From: Marinobacterium iners DSM 11526
GTDB lineage: Bacteria; Pseudomonadota; Gammaproteobacteria; Pseudomonadales; Balneatricaceae
Reading direction: 5' to 3'
Length of the DNA stretch: 32,441 nt
Assembly (NCBI RefSeq): GCF_900107855.1
Contig: NZ_FNRJ01000026.1
Coordinates: 1-32,441, forward strand
Shown here: piece after piece, positions 28,996 through 32,441 of the stretch
Numbering within the stretch: the first letter of the stretch is position 1
Layout: each line of letters begins with the position of its first letter
The notes under the pieces: model-generated
What the model was told of the DNA's origin: nothing
Databases searched by the model: none
What the model saw: only the letters and a program-made list of their open reading frames with translations
Program-made: the position numbers and the translations under genes

Positions 28996-31539
28996 TTACA
29001 TGCCTGCACTTTCAATTTGACTGAATATCCAAGGTGAAACATGAGCTCTTAATTCTGATATTTTTTTCTGTATTTGACGATGATCAGGTTCTTCTTGATC
29101 AATATCTGCTAGAGCAGTTTGCTTAATATAGATAGCAGTATCTCTTGGAATTCCTTTTGCAATCAAGTATTTGGTGATCTTACTGTAAGCTCCATTTTCA
29201 ATAATGCTTAGTATGGAGTTTTCATCTTCTGACATATCCGACAATGGCTTAAGTAGCATGGGCAAACCAAAACAGACTTTTGAAGAAATAGTTGTTACTG
29301 CTTTATCTATTTGATCACTAACATCATCAGTAAAATTTCGCTCCTTTAATATATCCCGAAGCAGGATTTCTCTCCCCCAGTCTGTAGCATATTTACAGAT
29401 ACTCCAGATATATTTATCTAACTGATCACTATCTTTTGTTGGATTAGAAATATACCTGTTAAAGTAGTAAGGCATAATTTTTGAAAAAGTTATAGTTGCG
29501 CTTTTTAAAGAGTCAAGAGTATTTCTATCCCATATATTGGCTGGTAACTTACAAATTATATTATTTTTTAGACCCTGATATATGATTTCAAGATCATATG
29601 GATCCCAATACCTATTCTTGTATATAACACCAGATGGGACACTTAAAGAGTCTAGAGTCTCTATATTTTTTTGTATTTTTTCTTTGCTTATGTTTATACC
29701 CACTTCTTGCAGTCGATAAAAACTGTTTTCCCTATGCCTATATATAGTCTGTCTTATGTACGTGATGAGATATTTCTCTTTCCCATCTTCTATAAAAGTT
29801 TCATTTTCAATTGAATTATCAATATCTTCTTTAAATTTCTCATAGTACTCACTATATCCCGTACTCAGCTCTTTTTCTGTGTGTTCAAAAAGAGTTTCGT
29901 TCCCATGCTCTATCTCAAATGAAGATTCGTCGAGCACGATTGTTCTACCAATGAATTCCTTAAGAAGCCTTCCTGCTCGACCCCGCAAGTTTGAAAACTC
30001 ATAGTTTGATAGTTTAACATTCTCTCTGTTTTTCACTCTCCGAGTAAAGAGGTATGGGTTCCTTACAATTATGTTTGAAGCTGGAAAATTAACACCTTGC
30101 ATCAAGGTAGTTGTACAAACAATGTTATTTATGATGCCATTCGAAAATGAGTCTTCAATAGCAGAACGAATATGAAGTGGAAGTTTACCTGTATGATAAG
30201 CTACTCCACTTTGTACTAGCCCTACCAAGTCATAGTCTTCATGAACGAACTCTGCAATATACTCAGCAAGTGACTCAACTTGTTCTATATTTTTAGCGTG
30301 TGCGTTTTTTGAAAGGTAATTGGCTGTCTTTCGTGCTTGGTTCGCTGTTGGTGAAAATATTAAATTACTTTTATTACTTATACGACCTATTATAAATTCT
30401 AAATAACTATGGAAATTATCATTGTATTGTGTGCCTCCTAAGCCTTTAATTTTTTCATTGTACTGAATTATAATCGAATTTGGCTCATCGGAAATATCAG
30501 TGTATTGGTTGAAATAAAACTTCCCTCTGAATTTTGATACTGAATAAGTAATATTGACTACTGGTGGTACTTTTGTCTCTGCTTCATATGAGACTTCATC
30601 AAATATATCAAACCCGAGATTCCCTACATTTTTTAGCCTAGGGCCACTTAGAATAATTCTTTTCGTAGTGGTCTGATGTTTTATCTCTTTTAGAAAGTCA
30701 TATAATATTTTTGATCTCTGATCGCCATCACTTGCAACACGTTCAATATTTTGAACTTCATCTACAACTAGCATATCTAAATTCTCAAAGTGAGCTTCTT
30801 CACTAAATCCTGATATAGCTCTCTCCTGCGTTAATACATAGATATACTTTTCTGGCTGTTCTTCTTGAATGTGAGTATATATTTCAGTGTCACTAAGATT
30901 AAATTCTTTGACCAAACTAGAAAGATCTTTCGTTACTTGGTTCACAAGACTTATTGTAGGAACAACGTAAACTACTTTTCTATAATCTTGTGTTAACTTT
31001 TGAATGATTTTTAAGTATATTGAAAATGATTTTCCAGCAGAGGTTGGAGCTGATATACAAACAACTTTATTGGTGTCTATAGAGTCCCAAACTCTCTTTT
31101 GAAAATCTGTTAGTAGATATGTTTTATCATAAATATTAACTTCATATTTTAATTGATTCGCAATGACTGCAAGCTTGTTGATGTAACTACTAAATGGACT
31201 GTAGATACCTTCATTCTTGAAGTTTTCATCAACTAATACTGTTGATGGAGCCACACCCATTCGAGTCAATGCGGTGATATATATTTCTCGCAAGGAGTCT
31301 TTATAGTCTTCATTTGTGTACTCCCACGATAAAGCAATTGTTAATATAGCTACCCGCTTTGCAAACTCTTGATCATTTCTAGATAGTCTATCAACAACCG
31401 ATATGGCTTCTGCCAGCTCCTTTCTCTCAATACGAGTTGCAGGCGCATCTACTAGCCCCAGAGTGACTGCATAATTTTTATGCTCAACCTTTAAAAGATT
31501 GTTTACAATTTCTTTTTGCGAGCGGGATATATTAGTCAT
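28996..31539 (-). CDS. hamB: Superfamily 2 helicase, HamB-like (Hachiman defence)
   Basis: 847 residues from ATG 31,539. Walker A CISAPTSAGKSFSIYLKIIQ at about residue 161, VVYVVPTISLVNQ (motif Ia), LVVDEVQNIE at 258 (motif II, DEVQ in place of DEAD/H), ILSGPRLKN (motif III), CTTTLMQGVNFPASNIIV (motif V) and NLRGRAGRLL (motif VI) define a Ski2-like SF2 helicase. Its start codon overlaps the hamA-like stop by ATGA, so the two are translationally coupled. HamAB of Hachiman uses the helicase to sense foreign or damaged DNA and release the HamA nuclease. Low GC compared with its neighbours suggests transfer. Confidence 0.85.
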   Translation of the reverse strand: MTNISRSQKEIVNNLLKVEHKNYAVTLGLVDAPATRIERKELAEAISVVDRLSRNDQEFAKRVAILTIALSWEYTNEDYKDSLREIYITALTRMGVAPSTVLVDENFKNEGIYSPFSSYINKLAVIANQLKYEVNIYDKTYLLTDFQKRVWDSIDTNKVVCISAPTSAGKSFSIYLKIIQKLTQDYRKVVYVVPTISLVNQVTKDLSSLVKEFNLSDTEIYTHIQEEQPEKYIYVLTQERAISGFSEEAHFENLDMLVVDEVQNIERVASDGDQRSKILYDFLKEIKHQTTTKRIILSGPRLKNVGNLGFDIFDEVSYEAETKVPPVVNITYSVSKFRGKFYFNQYTDISDEPNSIIIQYNEKIKGLGGTQYNDNFHSYLEFIIGRISNKSNLIFSPTANQARKTANYLSKNAHAKNIEQVESLAEYIAEFVHEDYDLVGLVQSGVAYHTGKLPLHIRSAIEDSFSNGIINNIVCTTTLMQGVNFPASNIIVRNPYLFTRRVKNRENVKLSNYEFSNLRGRAGRLLKEFIGRTIVLDESSFEIEHGNETLFEHTEKELSTGYSEYYEKFKEDIDNSIENETFIEDGKEKYLITYIRQTIYRHRENSFYRLQEVGINISKEKIQKNIETLDSLSVPSGVIYKNRYWDPYDLEIIYQGLKNNIICKLPANIWDRNTLDSLKSATITFSKIMPYYFNRYISNPTKDSDQLDKYIWSICKYATDWGREILLRDILKERNFTDDVSDQIDKAVTTISSKVCFGLPMLLKPLSDMSEDENSILSIIENGAYSKITKYLIAKGIPRDTAIYIKQTALADIDQEEPDHRQIQKKISELRAHVSPWIFSQIESAGM

Positions 31540-32144
31540 GAATCAAAACCTTCCAACATTCCATCAAAATCCCAAAATGGAAATACTATATAGTGAACCC
31601 TTTGAACTAATGGCTTACTTATATCTTTTGTAACGTCTGAGTCTAGTGATGAAAACCTTTCTAGAATTATATTTTCAATCTTTTGTTTTATTTCCTTTTC
31701 ACATTCACCAAGAGGGCTTTTTAATTCATTATATGAGATCAAACAGACAAGTTCATATCTCACATTCTCTAATTCACCATCTTTAAGTTTCTCAGCAATA
31801 TCTTGTAGCTGTGGATCAATGAAATCATCATATGTATATAACAACAACTCTTCTTGTAAAGATTTATATGTATCAATTATGCTACTGAGCGACTCAGAAA
31901 ATGCTTGCCTGAATTTATAATTCGATTTATATGCTTTGGATTCACCTATGAAAACAACGTTTTCTCTACCGCTTTTTTTATAGTGAATTGCATCAGCACC
32001 GAAACGCTCGTGACCTCTACTAGTAGTCAAAGGCATTTTTCTTAGTAAGGCAGGTGCTTTGAAAAAATATTGCAAGAAATTGAATAGCAATAATTCACCA
32101 AATTGACCTTGCGGAATTCCTTTCCTGAACTTGTCTCGTGCTAG
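31536..32144 (-). pseudogene. hamA: HamA-like (DUF1837) nuclease gene, 5' end cut by IS481
   Basis: The frame is open from the IS481 boundary at 32,144 to the TGA at 31,536, about 202 codons, with no plausible native start. It reads ARDKFRKGIPQGQFGELLLF, NFLQYFFKAPALLRKMPLTT, then FGADAIHYKK and VVFIGESKAYKSNYKFRQAF. The D and the E-x-K fit the PD-(D/E)xK nuclease core of DUF1837. An in-frame TTG/CTG near 32,090 could start a shortened protein, but the N-terminal region expected in HamA is missing from the window. The remainder should lie beyond the IS481 copy. Confidence 0.8.
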
Positions 32145-32145
32145 G

Positions 32146-32441
32146 TGTGGGTGCTAAGGAGGTTGTTCACGCCGGTTAAGTTCGAGATGCTGGTTATCGC
32201 CAAACAAACAGCACAGAACAACCGACATGAACAACCCCCATAAGAATGCACGAACCACGCCCCATATTCGAGCCCTGATCGTTGATCGCGCCATACGTCA
32301 GCAACAATCCATCAAAGATATCGCCCACACGTTCGGCATCAGTAGGCGCACGGTGTATAAGTGGCTTGCTCGCTATCGAGAGGCTGGTGACGCTGGTCTT
32401 GAGTCAGCATCCAGCCGCCCCCACGCCTCACCGAGGCAGAT
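32146..32441 (+). mobile_element. IS481-family element inserted in hamA (runs off the right edge)
   Basis: The left terminus TGTGGGTGCTAAGGAGG starts at 32,146, directly after GCTAGG (32,140-32,145). IS481-type elements insert at NCTAGN and duplicate it, so a second GCTAGG is expected at the far end. The first 80 bp are nearly identical to the remnant at 27,431. Confidence 0.85.
32227..32441 (+). CDS. IS481-family transposase, N-terminal part
   Basis: From ATG 32,227 the frame is open to the window edge (71 codons): MNNPHKNARTTPHIRALIVD, then IKDIAHTFGISRRTVYKWLA (helix-turn-helix) and REAGDAGLESASSRP. This is the standard IS481 N-terminal HTH followed by the G-L-x-S-R-P linker. The catalytic DDE core lies outside. 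Unlike the remnant at 27,431 it has no early stop, so this copy may be active. Confidence 0.88.
   Translation, partial: MNNPHKNARTTPHIRALIVDRAIRQQQSIKDIAHTFGISRRTVYKWLARYREAGDAGLESASSRPHASPRQ

Noticed and set aside
31536-32090. HamA-like protein starting at an internal TTG/CTG near 32,090 as a complete gene
   Set aside because: Homologous sequence continues upstream in frame to the IS481 boundary, so the gene is truncated rather than naturally short.
1-32441. CRISPR array
   Set aside because: No regularly spaced short direct repeats with unique spacers; the spaced repeats in the Rhs locus are about 1.1-1.5 kb apart.

Overview
The window looks like an accessory region of a gammaproteobacterial chromosome, probably an environmental Pseudomonadales/Oceanospirillales-type organism. 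That placement is inferred from gene content (Sec-exported Rhs protein, chromosomal-integron-style gene cassettes, a ketone-degrading Baeyer-Villiger operon), not from a phylogenetic marker. No rRNA, tRNA or CRISPR array was seen. Base composition is patchy: the monooxygenase block is GC-rich and the helicase block at the right end is strongly AT-rich, which fits a mosaic of transferred DNA.

Left third (1-10,700): a polymorphic-toxin locus read on the minus strand. A full Rhs gene with a signal peptide (10,630-6,311) is followed by its probable membrane immunity gene. Behind it lie four displaced rhs 3' ends. Each carries a piece of RHS core and its own C-terminal domain, and each is followed by a candidate immunity gene. 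In transcription order these are: a decayed papain-like hydrolase tip with an EF-hand-loop partner; a tip resembling bacterial toxin 44 with a lipoprotein partner; and two tips with related Cys-containing domains but unrelated partners, one of which is an ankyrin protein. Every displaced tip is headed by the same roughly 110-bp repeat containing a hairpin. A second ankyrin gene faces the array from the left. IS30 and IS256 remnants flank or break the array.

Middle (10,700-17,700): a three-gene minus-strand operon (membrane protein, GNAT, gamma-glutamylcyclotransferase-like) is divergent from a MarR regulator, with two identical operator-like sites between them. Two small minus-strand genes follow (HhH protein, GFA protein). 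Then comes a plus-strand Baeyer-Villiger monooxygenase, an alpha/beta hydrolase of the homoserine-acetyltransferase family and an AraC regulator, the gene set of the mek (methyl ethyl ketone) system.

Right-middle (17,700-28,900): short minus-strand genes of the kind found in integron cassettes (DUF1330, DUF2834, DUF1566, P-loop NTPase, methyltransferase, catB-type chloramphenicol acetyltransferase, SDR, DUF4279, GNAT, GFA, DUF924). At least three intervening sites look like attC recombination sites, one with an 18-bp perfect stem. No integrase gene lies in the window. The array is scarred by IS3, IS110 and IS481 remnants. It contains a duplicated GNAT-GFA-DUF924 block in which the two copies have lost different parts.

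Right end (28,900-32,441): an AT-rich two-gene unit matching the Hachiman anti-phage system, a HamB-like helicase plus a HamA-like (DUF1837) nuclease. The 5' end of hamA is cut by an IS481-family element inserted at a CTAG target. The element and the missing part of hamA run off the window.
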